From contig JBAHVR010000242.1 of assembly GCA_036898135.1 (NCBI GenBank), forward strand, positions 45,001-109,000: 64,000 nucleotides of DNA, written 5' to 3'. Origin of the DNA: Oncomelania hupensis (lineage: Eukaryota > Mollusca > Gastropoda > Littorinimorpha > Pomatiopsidae). The notes under the pieces are model-generated. The model searched no databases and was not told the DNA's origin. It saw nothing but the letters and a program-made list of their open reading frames with translations. This document shows, one piece after another, positions 41,660 through 51,899 of this stretch (its first letter is position 1; each line of letters begins with the position of its first letter). The translations under genes and the position numbers were made by a program.

Positions 41660-43790
41660 ACCTGGACAAACTGCAAGACCCGGTGGTGGCAGAACTATTT
41701 CAGGCCACAATTGAAGGGAAATTTGCACCAGTGCTCATTTTTGGGGCTGGTGAAGTAGATGTCAACACCATGACCACCACCTTCAACTCAGCTGTAACAG
41801 ATGCCGCCACTGAGATCCTTGGCAAGCACCGACCAAAGAAGAAGCCGTGGATCACACCTGAACTTTTGGATCTGTGTGATAAACGAAGAGAGATTTAAAA
41901 AAATAAAGAAAAAGAACACCTCGCAGGGAGCTGATGTCTACCGAAAAATCAACAATGACATCCGAAAAGGCATGCGCACAGCAAAGGGATAACTGGATAG
42001 AAGATCAATGCCAGGAAATAGAGAACAGTCTGAACAAGAACAACAGCAAGAAGGCCTACTAGACTGTAAAGCGGCTGACAAGTTTCAAACAGCCCAAAGT
42101 CTCCACGATCCAAAGCAAGTCTGGCATATGCCTTACAGAAGAACAAGAAGTCTTGGACAGATGGACAGAGTACTGCTCTGACCTTTACAACCATACACCA
42201 AATGGAGACCCATCAGTTCTAGCATGTCCCGAGAACAGAGAAGAAGAAATCCTACCAATTCTCCGGGAAGAAGTTGAGGCAGCAGTGCAATCGATAAAGA
42301 AAGGGAAGTCAGCGGGAGTGGACAACATACCCGCGGGACTGCTACAAGCAGGAGGAGAAGCGATGATTGATGCCCTCACCATTATCTGTAACAAGATCTG
42401 GCAGAGTGGAGAGTGGCCTATACCATGGGCCCAGTCGCTTGTCATCGCTGTTCCCAAAAAAGGTAACCTTCAGGAGTGTGAAAATTACCGCACCGTCAGC
42501 CTCATCATCCATCCCAGCAAGGTCCTCCTGAAAATATTACTCAACAGGTTGAAACCCCAAGCTGAACAAATCATAGCTGAAGAACAAGCAGGATTCAGGG
42601 CAGGGCGAAGTACCACTGAACAGATTTTCAACCTCAGAATAATCTGTGAGAAATACCTACAGCACCAACAACATCTATAGCATGTGTTCATAGACTTCAA
42701 GAAAACGTTTGACCGAGTCTGGCATGCAGCTCTATGGGCAACAATGAAAGCGTACAACATCAGACCTAAAATTATTGAAGTCATCAAAAGCCTGTATGAC
42801 AAGGCTACCAGTGCAGTCCTCCAAAAGAGCGCCATCGGGAACTGGTTCAGAACAACAATCGGTGTGCGTCAAGGATGCCTACTCTCTCCAACACCCTTCA
42901 ACATCTTCCTAGAGCGCATCATGTCAGATGCTCTTGCAGATCACGAAGGCACAGTCAGCATAGGGGGTAGAGCAATCTCCAATCTTCGTTTTGCGGATGA
43001 CATTGATGGATTGGCTGGAGAGGAACAAGAACTTGAACAGCTGGTACAGAGGCTTGACACCACCTCCAAAGCTTGTGGAATTGAAATAAGTGCAGAGAAG
43101 ACCGAAATGATGACCAACAACACCAATGGCATCAACACGGACATCAAAGTCCAAGGCCAATCCCTCAACACAGTGCATAGCTTCAAATATTTAGGAGCCA
43201 TTGTATCAGACAATGGGTCCCGACAGGAAGTCCTCTCCAGGATCGCACAAACAACTGCTGCCCTGACAAGGTTGAAGCCATTTGGAAAGACAGGACCATC
43301 ATTTTACATTCCAAAGTAAGACTGCTACACTCCCTTGTCATCTCCATCTTCCTATATGCTTGCGAAGCATGGACCCTCACAGCAGATCTACAACGAAGAA
43401 TACAAAGCATGGAGATGAGGTGCTACAGAAGACTTCTGGGCATTTCCTATACCCAACACATCACCAACGACGAAGTCCGACAGACCATCACACAAGCCAT
43501 TTGACAACACGATGACCTACTCACAGTGGTGAAGAAACGGAAACTCCGATGGTATGGCCACGTCACCAGATCATCAGGCCTTGCAAAGACTATTCTGGTA
43601 GGCACAGTGCAAGGAGGTAGAAGAAGAGGGAGACCGAAAAAGAGGTGGGAGGACAACATTCGAGAATGGACTGGTTTGACACTGAGCGAAGCCATCAGGG
43701 CTGCTGAGGACAGAGAGAGATGGAGTATGCTGGTTAAACGATCATCTGTGGTGCCCCTACGACCTCAGGGTTACGGGACAGGATAGGATA
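41660..43790 (+). pseudogene. RTE reverse transcriptase and C-terminal region, multiple stops
   Basis: A linker (LKFDLDKLQDPVVAELFQA, 41,652-41,710) precedes the RT core: GKSAGVDNIPAGLL (42,303-42,345), VIAVPKKGN and NYRTVSLI, EEQAGFRAGRSTTEQIF (42,580-42,630), FIDFKKTFDRVWH (42,687-42,726), GVRQGCLLSP (42,861-42,890), FADDIDG (42,989-43,009), EKTEMM and FKYLGAIVSD. The C-terminus has SLVISIFLYACEAWTL, the KKRKLRWYGHVTR box and a basic GGRRRGRPKKRWEDNIREWT segment. Stops near 42,059, 42,678 and 43,504, plus frameshifts near 41,895 and 43,290, make it inactive. Confidence 0.9.
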
Positions 43791-44049
43791 GGATAGGATA
43801 GGATAGGATAGAATAGTTTGTTTGTTTATTTCCACACCTCGTGGAAGTTGCCGCGTAGGCGGAAGATCTACAGGATCCTTCATGGTGGGCAGGAAAGTAC
43901 ATAAAGAAAACTCTTTTTCAAAAAGCCGAACACGTCCTTTGCTGACTGAAATTTCGTCATCATTTTCACAGGAAAATAATATTGCACAGCAGCAATAACA
44001 TGGATTCTCACTGGTCCACTTTATCTTAAGGCGCTTTCTCATTGGTCGG

Positions 44050-44345
44050 GAGGACTTACTTTTCTTTGTCAGGTTATTGTAGCAAATGACGTCATCATGC
44101 CAACTCGAGCATCAGCCAGAGGATCGCCGAAACAAAATCGCAGGGGACTTGCTTGGTTTTATCAGTTTATTCCCCCACTTAAAATTTTTTTAACAAGGAC
44201 TTACTCTATGATATCTCCAAATCTAAACATAGTTCGGATTTGATTTTTACAGGTAAGATGCGTCATTCTCTTGCAAGTTTGATGGCGCAAAAAACTCATT
44301 TTCGACCTTAGGTGGACTTACTCGGTTTTGTCAAATCACGGCAGC
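44050..44345 (-). repeat. Right block of an inverted pair
   Basis: The reverse complement starts GTTGCTGCCGTGATTTGACA, AAACCGAGTAAGTCCACC, then GGTCGAAAATGAGTTTTTTG. It matches 39,712-39,790, and deeper inside it carries AAACTGATAAAACCAAGCAA and TAAGTCCTTGTTAAAAAAAT, as in the hairpin repeats at 39,940-40,120. The two blocks flank the RTE copy and about 230 bp of other sequence (43,826-44,049). Confidence 0.55.
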
Positions 44346-44375
44346 AACTATCTTGAAATATTTATAGACGGGTTT

Positions 44376-45103
44376 GTGTCTATCCCCTGAGTTTTTGCAC
44401 TGGGGTAGTGCATTCGCGCAGTGGTTTAGCCACACGCTAGAACTGTTTCAAATATTTAGGAGCCATTGTATCAGACCATAGGTCCCGACAGGAAGTCTTC
44501 TCCAGGATCGCACAAACAACTGTTGCCCTGACAAGGTTAAAGCCCATTTGGAAAGACAAGACCATCAGTCTACATTCCAAGATAAGGCTGCTGCGCTCAC
44601 TTGTCATCTCCATCTTCCTATACGATTGCGAAACATGGACCCTCGCGGCAGGTCTACAACGAAGAATACAAAGCATGGATATGAGATGCTACAGAAGACT
44701 TCTGGGCATTTCCTACATATCCAGCAAACCACCAACAACGACGTCCGACAGACCATCACGCAAGCCATTGGACAACACGATGACATGCTCACAGTGGTGA
44801 AGAAACGGAAACTCCGGTGGTATGACCACATCACCGGAGCATCAGACCATCCTGGAAGGCACGGTGCAAGGAGGTAGAAGAAGAGGGAAGCAGAAAAAGA
44901 GGTGGGAGGACAACATTCGAGAATGGACTGGCTTGACAATGAGCGAAGCCATGAGGGTTGCAGAGGACAGAGAAAGATGGAGTACGCTGGTTAAACGATC
45001 ATCTTCGAGTTTCGGGATAGGATAGGATGTGTCTATCCCCTGAGTTTTTGCACTGGGGTGGTGCATTCGCGCAGTAGTTTAGCCACACGCTAGAACTGTT
45101 TCA
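44376..45103 (+). mobile_element. RTE 3' fragment with a 75-bp target duplication
   Basis: The insert is 44,451-45,028: it starts AATATTTAGGAGCCATTGTA (about 43,186 of the full RTE) and ends TTCGGGATAGGATAGGAT. It is flanked by a 75-bp direct repeat at 44,376-44,450 and 45,029-45,103, identical apart from two substitutions. The repeat is host sequence, part of a 5S-related SINE, duplicated on insertion. The GATCTACAACGAAG..AGGCACGG C-terminal coding part is decayed. Confidence 0.9.
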
Positions 45104-45240
45104 TGTTAAGCAGCATCGAGCAGAGTTAGTATTGGAATGGATGACCACTGAACGTGGAGCGATAACCACGCAAGCTGTGGTTCGAAGATGGCTGACGCCT
45201 TGGATTGCCGATAACCAACAACGTGACACTGACGAACAAA
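45029..45240 (+). mobile_element. 5S/tRNA-like SINE, diverged copy
   Basis: GGTGCATTCGCGCAGTAG..AGCCACACGC (tRNA-like start) is followed by ATGTTAAGCAGCATCGAGCA, GAGTTAGTATTGGAATGGAT and GACCAC, which align with GTTAAGCA, GGTTAGTACTTGGATGGGTGACC of 5S rRNA. The body after 45,130 (GGAGCGATAACCACGCAAGC) differs from the 33.5-kb copy, so the head has been joined to different bodies. Confidence 0.6.
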
Positions 45241-45282
45241 CAAGCGCCCCCTATTCGCTTTTGGAAGAAAGTAGATAAGGTA

Positions 45283-45495
45283 TAGTCTGTGCTCGCACGC
45301 ATTCCATCGCATGGATTGTATAGATCCTGAGGCTCATTTCCTACAACAAATGCATCCAGGGTTGTGCTCTGTCGTCTGGCGTCAGGCGCTGCGCAATAGG
45401 GCAGCATGTGGCCGCCCCGGGCTGCTTACGTCATCTCCTGTATCGGCCAGCGCCTTGAGCAGCTCTTGAGCTGGCAAAGCGCTAGAAGTGAATAA
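45283..45495 (+). mobile_element. SINE Z, nearly complete body
   Basis: TAGTCTGTGCTCGCACGCAT, TAGATCCTGAGGCTCAT, GGTTGTGCTCTGTCGTCTGG, CGTCAGGCGCTGCGC, CTCCTGTATCGGCCAGCGCC, TTGAGCAGCTCTTGAGCTGG and CAAAGCGCTAGAAGTGAAT in order. The tRNA head is not recognisable, and there is no long tail. Confidence 0.8.
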
Positions 45496-45702
45496 TTAAA
45501 TACAGAAATAAAAAAAATTACCACAAGGAATCAGGGACTAAACCTTGGACAAAAATCGTCGCTTAGTCTACAACGCTAGTGTCTATAGCGTTATTGTCTA
45601 GGACAAGTATGTGCTAAGGAAGGACTGCTCCATGAATCAGACATCGCTAGTTTCTACAGATTGAGATTTAAGGTGGATGTTGCTGATAGTGTCTCTTGAG
45701 GG

Positions 45703-45895
45703 GCCGGGTAGCTCAGTTGGTAAGAGCGTCTTGCTAGTAACCGAAAGGTCGCTGGTTCGAATCCCGGATTGGTCAACCTGTGATCATATTATTTTCCCCT
45801 TTACCAACAACTGGCCCGCTGGTGTCAGTATAAATCGGTCCAGGAGTCACCTATATGCGAAAGTGTCGTGTGACTATAATCTACAAACAACATAG
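45703..45895 (+). mobile_element. tRNA-derived SINE T
   Basis: Head GGGGCCGGGTAGCTCAGTTG..GTAAGAGCG with A box, and CTGGTTCGAATCCCGG with B box. The acceptor arm pairs mostly by G-U wobble and the T stem has two mismatches; the anticodon position would read AGU, but the stem does not fold, so it is a SINE and not a tRNA gene. Body shared with 33,740-33,955 on the other strand, ending TGTCGTGTGACTATAATCTA. Confidence 0.85.
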
Positions 45896-46037
45896 TGTCT
45901 CTGGCTGTATGCACCTTGAGCAAGAGGATGGTGATGTTGTATTTGGCCATTGAGATGATGTGCTGTGCTGTGAAGTAGGCTTACAATGCAACGTGATAGG
46001 TTTAGCATGGTGTTGCAATCAAGTGTTATTTCACAAT

Positions 46038-46039
46038 GG

Positions 46040-46102
<63 letters not shown>

Positions 46103-46345
46103 GTGATTACCACTACCACCATTATCATCATCATCACCACCTCCATCATTGTAATCATCATCATGATCATCACTATCATTGTAACCATCATTATCATCGT
46201 CGTCATCATCATCATTGCCGTCAACACCAGCGTCATTGTAATCATCATCATGATCATCACTATCATTGTAACCATCATTATCATCGTCGTCATCATCATC
46301 ATCATTACCGTCATCACCAGCATCACCACTGCCATCTTCACCATC
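46038..46345. repeat. (ATC)n microsatellite, perfect then degenerate
   Basis: Perfect (ATC)n at 46,038-46,102, followed by imperfect ATC/ACC/GTC units with a duplicated roughly 84-bp block (TCATTGTAATCATCATCATG at about 46,147 and 46,231). The poly-His and poly-Ile frames, and the tail of about 100 residues beyond, are not supported as a gene. Confidence 0.93.
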
Positions 46346-47154
46346 TGCATCCCCGCCACTACCGCCACTTCCTCTACAACATCACTATCAGCCACTTGGA
46401 TATCAAAAACCATTTTTACCAATCATTATATTTCTCGTCATCGTCTTCTCATCTCCACTTTGTATTTCCCTTCGTTTCAATCGATTTCCTTCGCTGTTCT
46501 GCTGTTTTGCTAAATCTGTCGATGGCGTCTGTCCTCGGGAACATCAAAGGGATCGTCAACGAGAGAAGTGCTATTTGCGATGTTAGCAATTACTGCTCTC
46601 TCCCTCTCTTTCTCTCGTCCACAAGTGCTGCTTGCCGCTTGCTTAGACCTGGGGCTATTTCCAGATTAAAACGCTTTATAGATGTCATGTTCAGGTTGAA
46701 GAAAAAAAAAAGAACAACCAAGGTCTGCGGGTCTGAGTTTGTATAAGGGTATGGATATTACATTTGGATGATTAGAGATTTCCATTTGAAACGCTTCATA
46801 GGTATGGTGTTCAGTTCAGGACAAAAAACAAAATGGCAAGTCATTCAAATGTATTTCCAGACGCCCACACACATAGCCAAAAAATATATGTTTTCAAAGG
46901 TGTTCCTTTTCTTGGGGTTGTTGTGACCCGGCTTCATCCCAACGAAGCAAAAGGAAAACAGAATGATAGGCACTACCTCAACTATTAGCAAGCAATAAAT
47001 GTTTATCAAACTCGGATCACCCAATTTCGAGTTAGGCACAAAACGTGTTTAAAATATGGTGAATCACGATGACCTTGACCTTTGAGAAAGTACAAATACG
47101 AATGATTTAACCTGCTTAGCTGTAGTTACAGTGTCTGCAGCGTAAAAACATTAT
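46346..47154. other. No recognised gene
   Basis: Unassigned. ATTTCCAGATTAAAACGCTT (46,659) and ATTTCCATTTGAAACGCTTC (46,777), each followed by ATAG, then ATGTTCAG/GTGTTCAG, are diverged direct repeats about 118 bp apart. A TTTCCATATTTAAACGCTTT near 50,525 is similar. Confidence 0.5.
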
Positions 47155-47235
47155 GAAGACTCAAGACTCAAGGTTTATTGTTTTTTGCTACAAGCAATTA
47201 ACATTAAAACATTACAAGAAACAATAGGCAATACA
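47155..47235 (-). mobile_element. Possible LINE 3' end with (CTTGAGT)n tail
   Basis: On the minus strand it ends CAATAAACCTTGAGTCTTGA followed by GTCTT, an AATAAA signal followed by a short heptamer repeat. No coding part follows within recognisable distance. Confidence 0.4.
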
Positions 47236-48053
47236 ACTTTCAACACAAAGTGAACACAAGAACGGATCAAGGTTGCAATATCATGTGCAGAAACACCCCA
47301 AAACACGGACATAACCTCAAGCAGATACGCACCGACACATACATAGATACACATAAATACACATACACACTACACACACGCACACCAACTTACAAACACA
47401 CACACACATGTATTTACAAAACCATATACATGAGACACGGTATAGACAATAATACAACTCATTAAAATTGAAAATAAAATTAGGTGTATGGCACGAGTGC
47501 GCACACATTCATGCTGGCGTATTCACACAACATAAAATGATAACACCGACAAATATATAAAACATACAATATAATATCGTAGATCGAGAGCATAATAAAA
47601 AATATGTGACGCACAAACACACACACACACATACTTGCAATTCATCATAAATGGATTTATTTAAGAATGTAGGAATCGGAAAGTGATTTTTTGACGGAAA
47701 GAACGCAAACTTCTTCTAGAAATGTAAGAATCTAAGTCAAAATTGGTTCTTTCCGTCTAAAAAGTTGACCTAGTTCGTCTCCTATAGGCGACGAAATAGG
47801 TCGAATTTTCTTCAAAATTTCTCCGAAAATGGACTGTATTTTCTCCGTCCCGGATAGTGCACTCCTCTGTACTTAAAACACTCTCATGCACTACAACTGC
47901 ACTCCCTTGCACTAAAAGAGCACTCCCGCGCACTTAGAAAAAGTGGGTTCTGGAAAAAAGTGGGTTCCAAGCAAATGAACCCATTTGCTACTAAGAAAGA
48001 CAAGGTCTGCTAGCCATTTGTGCGCTTTTGTGGGTACACCCACACACACATAT

Positions 48054-48088
<35 letters not shown>

Positions 48089-48090
48089 CA
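47236..48090. other. CA-rich and unassigned sequence, with a hairpin
   Basis: CA-rich runs at 47,335-47,410, 47,618-47,632 and 48,040-48,090. A hairpin at 47,690-47,757 has stems TTTTTTGACGGAAAGAAC / GTTCTTTCCGTCTAAAA. A degenerate series of GCACTCC/CACTCTC motifs lies at 47,868-47,935. No gene. Confidence 0.55.
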
Positions 48091-48099
48091 CATGCATCT

Positions 48100-48757
48100 A
48101 ATTAGGAAAACTCTGCGCACCTCTGTCGCTGCTTGTATGCCAGAAAAAGATAACGAGCCAAATTACTGTTTATGTCATCGTTTGAACATTTCAAGAGGTA
48201 GCTAAAAGAGTGCTCTCCTTGAATAAATTGAGCAATGTATTTGTTTCTGATAGTTGTATACTCAGGACAGTGCAATAAAAAATGCTCTTCTGATTCTCTT
48301 GGAGCTCCGCAGGCGACGCACTATGCGTCACCGGGGTTTCCGACATGCACTATTTGAGCACTATAGTTAAGGTACAATATGCCAAGACGGAACTTGATTA
48401 ACACATCTCTGAAACATCTTTCTGAAACTGTGATGAAATAGCGCTCAATTTCGATGGAGGTTTTAAATTGCCTGTACCTAGAATATCTTTCACTATCATT
48501 AAGTGCTGACCACCACTCCTGGCAATAATTATCAACTAGTCTTTGCTTTAAGTCATGAATAAAAGGAGACTTGTCTATTACATGCTGGTTTATCCATAAA
48601 AAACCAAAACCAGATTGGAGTAAAAGATCTTTAACTCTGGTTGCCCAGCACGACTTCCCATTTTCTGTCATTTTTAGCATCATTGATTCTGTATACTTGC
48701 TTTGGTAATCTTGTGTCAGGCATAGCAAGCAGTTTTAACCAATATTTAATACTTCTC
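48100..48757 (-). pseudogene. LINE C-terminal domain with zinc-knuckle-like box
   Basis: On the minus strand: KYWLKLLAMPDTRLP (near 48,740), a frameshift near 48,660, then SCWATRVKDLLLQSGFGFLW, WWSALNDSERYSRYR, ERCFRDVLIKFRLG, a stop at 48,321, and then CVACGAPRESEEHFLLHCPE, a CxxC...HxxxxC box typical of LINE C-termini. The rest runs to NLARYLFLAYKQR near 48,120. It would lie downstream of the RT in an intact element. Confidence 0.8.
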
Positions 48758-48763
48758 AAGGTA

Positions 48764-49771
48764 CTCTGTATGAATCTTGGTGTAAAGCTGTTATATGTCC
48801 AATCTATAAAAAGGGTGACAAAAATATACCTGATAATTATAGTGGGATATCCCTTTTGTGTATAATGAGTAAATGCTACACATATATACTAAATGATAGG
48901 CTTGTAAACTGGATGGAACATAACGGGAAAATTGACGAAACCCAAGCTGGATTTCGTAAAAGCTACTCCACTGTGGATCATATATTTACTTTGTCTGCAA
49001 TAATTGAAAGGGCTTTAGGTAGGAGGGGTGGTAAACTATTTGTTGCCTTTGTTGCCTTCGTTGATCTACGCAAGGCATTTGACTCAGTCGACAGAATTTC
49101 TCTTTTTGCCAGGCTAACTGATGCCGGTGTCTCTGGACAAATATTTGACGCATTCAAATCTATTTATAAGTCAGTTTTATCTTGTGTCCGAGTGGGAAAT
49201 GATGTTACAGACTTTTTCGAGTGCTCAGTCGGCGTGAGACAGGGATGTGTTTTAAGTCCCTCTTTGTTTTCCCTGTTCATTAATGTTTTGCAGAAAACGT
49301 AAAAGAGAATGGTAAGCATGGGGTACAGCTCATGCCAGGTTTGATTGAGTTGTTCTTACTCATGTTTGCTGACGACATAGCCCTCATATCAAACTCCGCT
49401 CTTGGGCTTCAAAATCAGCTTAATTGTCTTTTTAATGCATGTTCTAATCTTAAACTTACTATTAACACAGATAAAACCAAAATAATGGTATTTAGAAATG
49501 GCGGTATACTGAAGCAATGCCAAAGATGGTTTTGGATGGCGTTCAACTTGATGTTGTAAATAATTATGTTTACTTGGGTTTTAAGTTCACAACTAGAATG
49601 AGTTTTGCCAGAGGTGTTGATCATTTTGTACCAAAAGGCAGAAGAGAAACTTTTGAGTGTCTAAAATTTTTGAAAACATTGAAAGATTTGCCAAGCCATG
49701 TATTTTTTAAGATTTTTGATTCGCAGATAACTCCTATTCTCCTATATTCTTCAGAAGTATGGGGTCATTAA
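48764..49771 (+). pseudogene. LINE reverse transcriptase fragment, inverted part
   Basis: LYESWCKAVICPIYKKGDKN (48,769-48,828), NYSGISLL, DETQAGFRKSYSTVDHIF (48,937-48,990), FVDLRKAFDSVDR (49,057-49,095), GVRQGCVLSPSLFSLFIN (49,232-49,285), MFADDIALI with the catalytic Asp pair (49,362-49,388), NTDKTKIMVF, and, after a frameshift near 49,510, VVNNYVYLGFKFTT and ITPILLYSSEVWGH. A 9-bp tandem duplication (GTTGCCTTT/GTTGCCTTC, 49,042-49,059) adds three residues just before the first catalytic Asp. Otherwise well preserved. Confidence 0.88.
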
Positions 49772-49924
49772 CCTATCTAATGTTCCTATGACCTTCGGTC
49801 ATAAATAGGCCTACGTTTAGTGGTCCTTTAAATGTGGTTTCCTACAGACCGACCGACATTTTGCTCGTTCTGATTTCCCCCATCTATTTCAAAGTATTTA
49901 TTTATTTATATATTTTATTTACTC

Positions 49925-50225
49925 ACTTTTAAATAGCACTTTCCCAACTCAAGAGCCGCTCAAGGCGCTGGCCGATAAAGGATCTATCTAACTCAACCGC
50001 CCGAGGCGCCCATTTGCAACCTTTGGGCGCATAGTCTGACGCTCAGATTACTGAGCACAATTCTAGGTGACCGCGGATGGAGAGAAGAGACCTGTATGTG
50101 TGTAGCCGGCACTCAACCGCCTACCTAGGACATGAACGTCAGGATCTTTAAAGTCCATCATATGGAATTCGTGCGTGCACAGACTAGACCTCGGTTTATA
50201 CTCTCATCCGAAGGAGTAGTTATTT
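49925..50225 (-). mobile_element. SINE Z, long copy
   Basis: On the plus strand: AAATAGCACTTTCCCAACTC, AAGAGCCGCTCAAGGCGCTG, CCGCCCGAGGCGCC, TTTGGGCGCATAGTCTGACG, TGAGCACAATTCTAGGTGAC, GGACATGAACGTCAGGATCT, TTAAAGTCCATC, GTGCACAGACTAGACCTCGG, TTTATACTCTCATCCG. This is the most complete reversed Z body in the window, and links the 25,475 and 25,870 pieces. Confidence 0.85.
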
Positions 50226-50434
50226 CAATAATACAAAAAGAGAAAGTCTGGGGATATAGGTTTGATAACGGTAGTCATGGGCATAAACATAGTTTGTAGA
50301 TCTTAGGTTCAGAAGGCCTATAATCAAAACAGAAGAGAAGATCTGATGGGTGAGTTTGACGAGGAAATGGATATAATTGGAGTAATTCATATGGACTTCA
50401 TATGGTCTAAGCAGCTAGGCAGTTTGATATCTTG

Positions 50435-50492
50435 GGGATGGCGCTGGCCAACTCTCTTTGAGCTAGCTGGAAAGTGCACTATATAAAAGCAG
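50435..50492 (+). mobile_element. SINE Z 3' tip
   Basis: GATGGCGCTGGCCAACTCTC, TTTGAGCTAGCTGGAAAGTG, CACTATATAAAAGCAG. Only the last 60 bp of Z, with the TATATAA end. Confidence 0.7.
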
Positions 50493-50869
50493 TTAGTTTA
50501 CTTAACTGTACCTTACGGTAGGGATTTCCATATTTAAACGCTTTGTAGAGGAAACTTCGCATCGTTATTATGTAAAACAATGATAGATTGATAAACAACG
50601 GTGGGGTTGATTTTATGTTCGGAATGCGTGAATTCTCTGTTTATAGTTTGTGCATGTTAAAATAAGTAACAAAATAAATGAATGATAAAGATTATATTAA
50701 ATAAATTAAGAGTTTTAGCAAATAGTTGTTTTTTCGTTCAGATTGTTACCTTGTTAATAATTAGTTATATTTTTGTGTTTTTTTTTGTTTTTTTTTAATG
50801 TTCTATTATTTTATTTATTATTTTTGTTGTTCTAAAATTTTGTACGTACAGACCTTAAATGAAAAACAA

Positions 50870-51045
50870 TGATAGAGTGGGCTTTTGTTGCTTAAACCAA
50901 CAGCTACAGTTTTAATTTTACATTTCGTTTCTTACAAGGAGTGATTTCCCTTGTTTCCAACAGCACACCAATACGACTCTACCACCTACACTGTACTAGA
51001 CGATATCTGTTAGCGCTACAGCGGTAGCTATCCTCAGGCGCATCC
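50870..51045 (-). repeat. Family W fragment, copy 4
   Basis: The reverse complement reads GCTGTAGCGCTAACAGATAT, GTAGAGTCGTATTGGTGTGC, TGTTGGAAACAAGGGAAATC, ACTCCTTGTAAG, matching 18,475-18,575. No minisatellite attached. Confidence 0.6.
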
Positions 51046-51734
51046 TCTGACACCCATACATATAATATATACACAAGAAGCATGCACGTACGGCTATTTC
51101 GGACAATTTATTTTTGGAGTAGAATTCGTTATAATTTTGACATTTTCAAAAAGATGGAGTTTACAATAAACTACAAATACAGAAACACTCCAAATAGAAC
51201 ACGGTTCAACCCCGCAGTCCAGAATAAGTTGTGTTACACTTTTTGTTCTTCTTTTTCCATTTTTTATAATGCGACAAAATTTGATGCCATAAACTTGTCA
51301 AACTGGGTTGATCAAGATCTCTCTCTCCTTGCCCCCCCCCCCTCTCTCCTTCCTACCAACTCGTTCCATCCACACAGCTCCTTCGACATCAATAATTTAT
51401 TAGCTCGCTCTGAAAGTAGCTTAGCTCTTTGACTATTGTAGTGTGTGGTCTTTTCGAAAGTTTTGACACCGTGTTTAACAAATTAATGTCGTCCATAGTA
51501 TGTTCGAGATTATTCTTGTAAGTTTAAGGTCAGTGGCCTTCCTACGAAAATGCGCATTTGCATTTTGTTTTAATTACCTTCACTGAGCCTTTCAATTGTG
51601 TTTATCTGTCCTGGGTTGTCTTTATCCGTCAAGGCTGTTGTTTTTTTTTGGGGGGGAACGCGTAACTAAGAGGTTTCTTTTTAGCATTGGAATCGTCCCG
51701 CAAACCTTTTTGTTCTTCTTTTTCTTCTTCGTCG
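51046..51734. other. No recognised gene
   Basis: Unassigned. C-rich run near 51,333. T9-G8 near 51,640. The 116-codon open frame at 51,082 has no recognisable domain. Confidence 0.5.
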
Positions 51735-51870
51735 TTGTCTTCTTCTTCTTCTTCTTCTTCTTCTTCTTCTTCTTCTTCTTCTTCTTCTTCTTCTTCTTCT
51801 TCTTCTTTTATTGTTGTTATTGCTGTTGTTGTTGTTGTTCTTCTTCTTCCAAATCCTTCTCTTCTTCTTC
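51735..51870. repeat. (CTT)n and related trinucleotide tract
   Basis: (CTT)n at 51,735-51,807, continuing as (GTT)n at about 51,811-51,838 and CTT-rich sequence to 51,890. The poly-Ser and poly-Phe frames are artefacts. Confidence 0.95.
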
Positions 51871-51899
51871 TTTTTATTTCTTTTTCTTCAAAGAATATT

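Larger units (their letters stand above)
40467..43815 (+). mobile_element. RTE LINE, full length (3,349 bp), inactive
   Basis: Starts GGGTTCGGGCACTGAATAG and has a short 5' region with CCCGGCGTGTCGTAAGAGGC. One long decayed frame encodes endonuclease, reverse transcriptase and a basic C-terminus. It ends TTACGGGACA(GGATA)n. The length fits the 3.2-3.4 kb usual for RTE elements. The flanking repeats GTTTGTTTGT at 40,457-40,466 and 43,816-43,825 are low-complexity but in the right place for a 10-bp TSD. It is the likely reference for at least ten truncated copies in this window. Confidence 0.9.
48091..49771 (-). mobile_element. LINE with 5' inversion (twin-priming structure)
   Basis: 48,091-48,757 is the 3' part of a LINE on the minus strand (C-terminal coding region and short 3' end next to a CA tract). 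48,758-49,771 is the reverse transcriptase part of the same kind of element, on the plus strand. Read along the minus strand, the 5' portion is inverted relative to the 3' portion, the classic product of twin priming. The missing stretch between ILLYSSEVWGH and the KYWLKLLAMPDTRLP segment fits a deletion at the junction. The clade is not certain. Confidence 0.75.

Noticed and set aside
40470..43815. Active RTE element or host gene derived from it
   Set aside because: At least three in-frame stops and several frameshifts are spread across the endonuclease and RT domains; no sign of a preserved sub-frame.
45703..45780. Functional tRNA gene
   Set aside because: A and B boxes are present but the anticodon arm does not fold and the T stem is mismatched; a second copy with the same non-tRNA body at 33,740-33,955 shows it is a SINE.
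46036..46746. 236-codon His-rich open frame
   Set aside because: Two thirds is an ATC repeat; the remaining tail has no recognisable domain.
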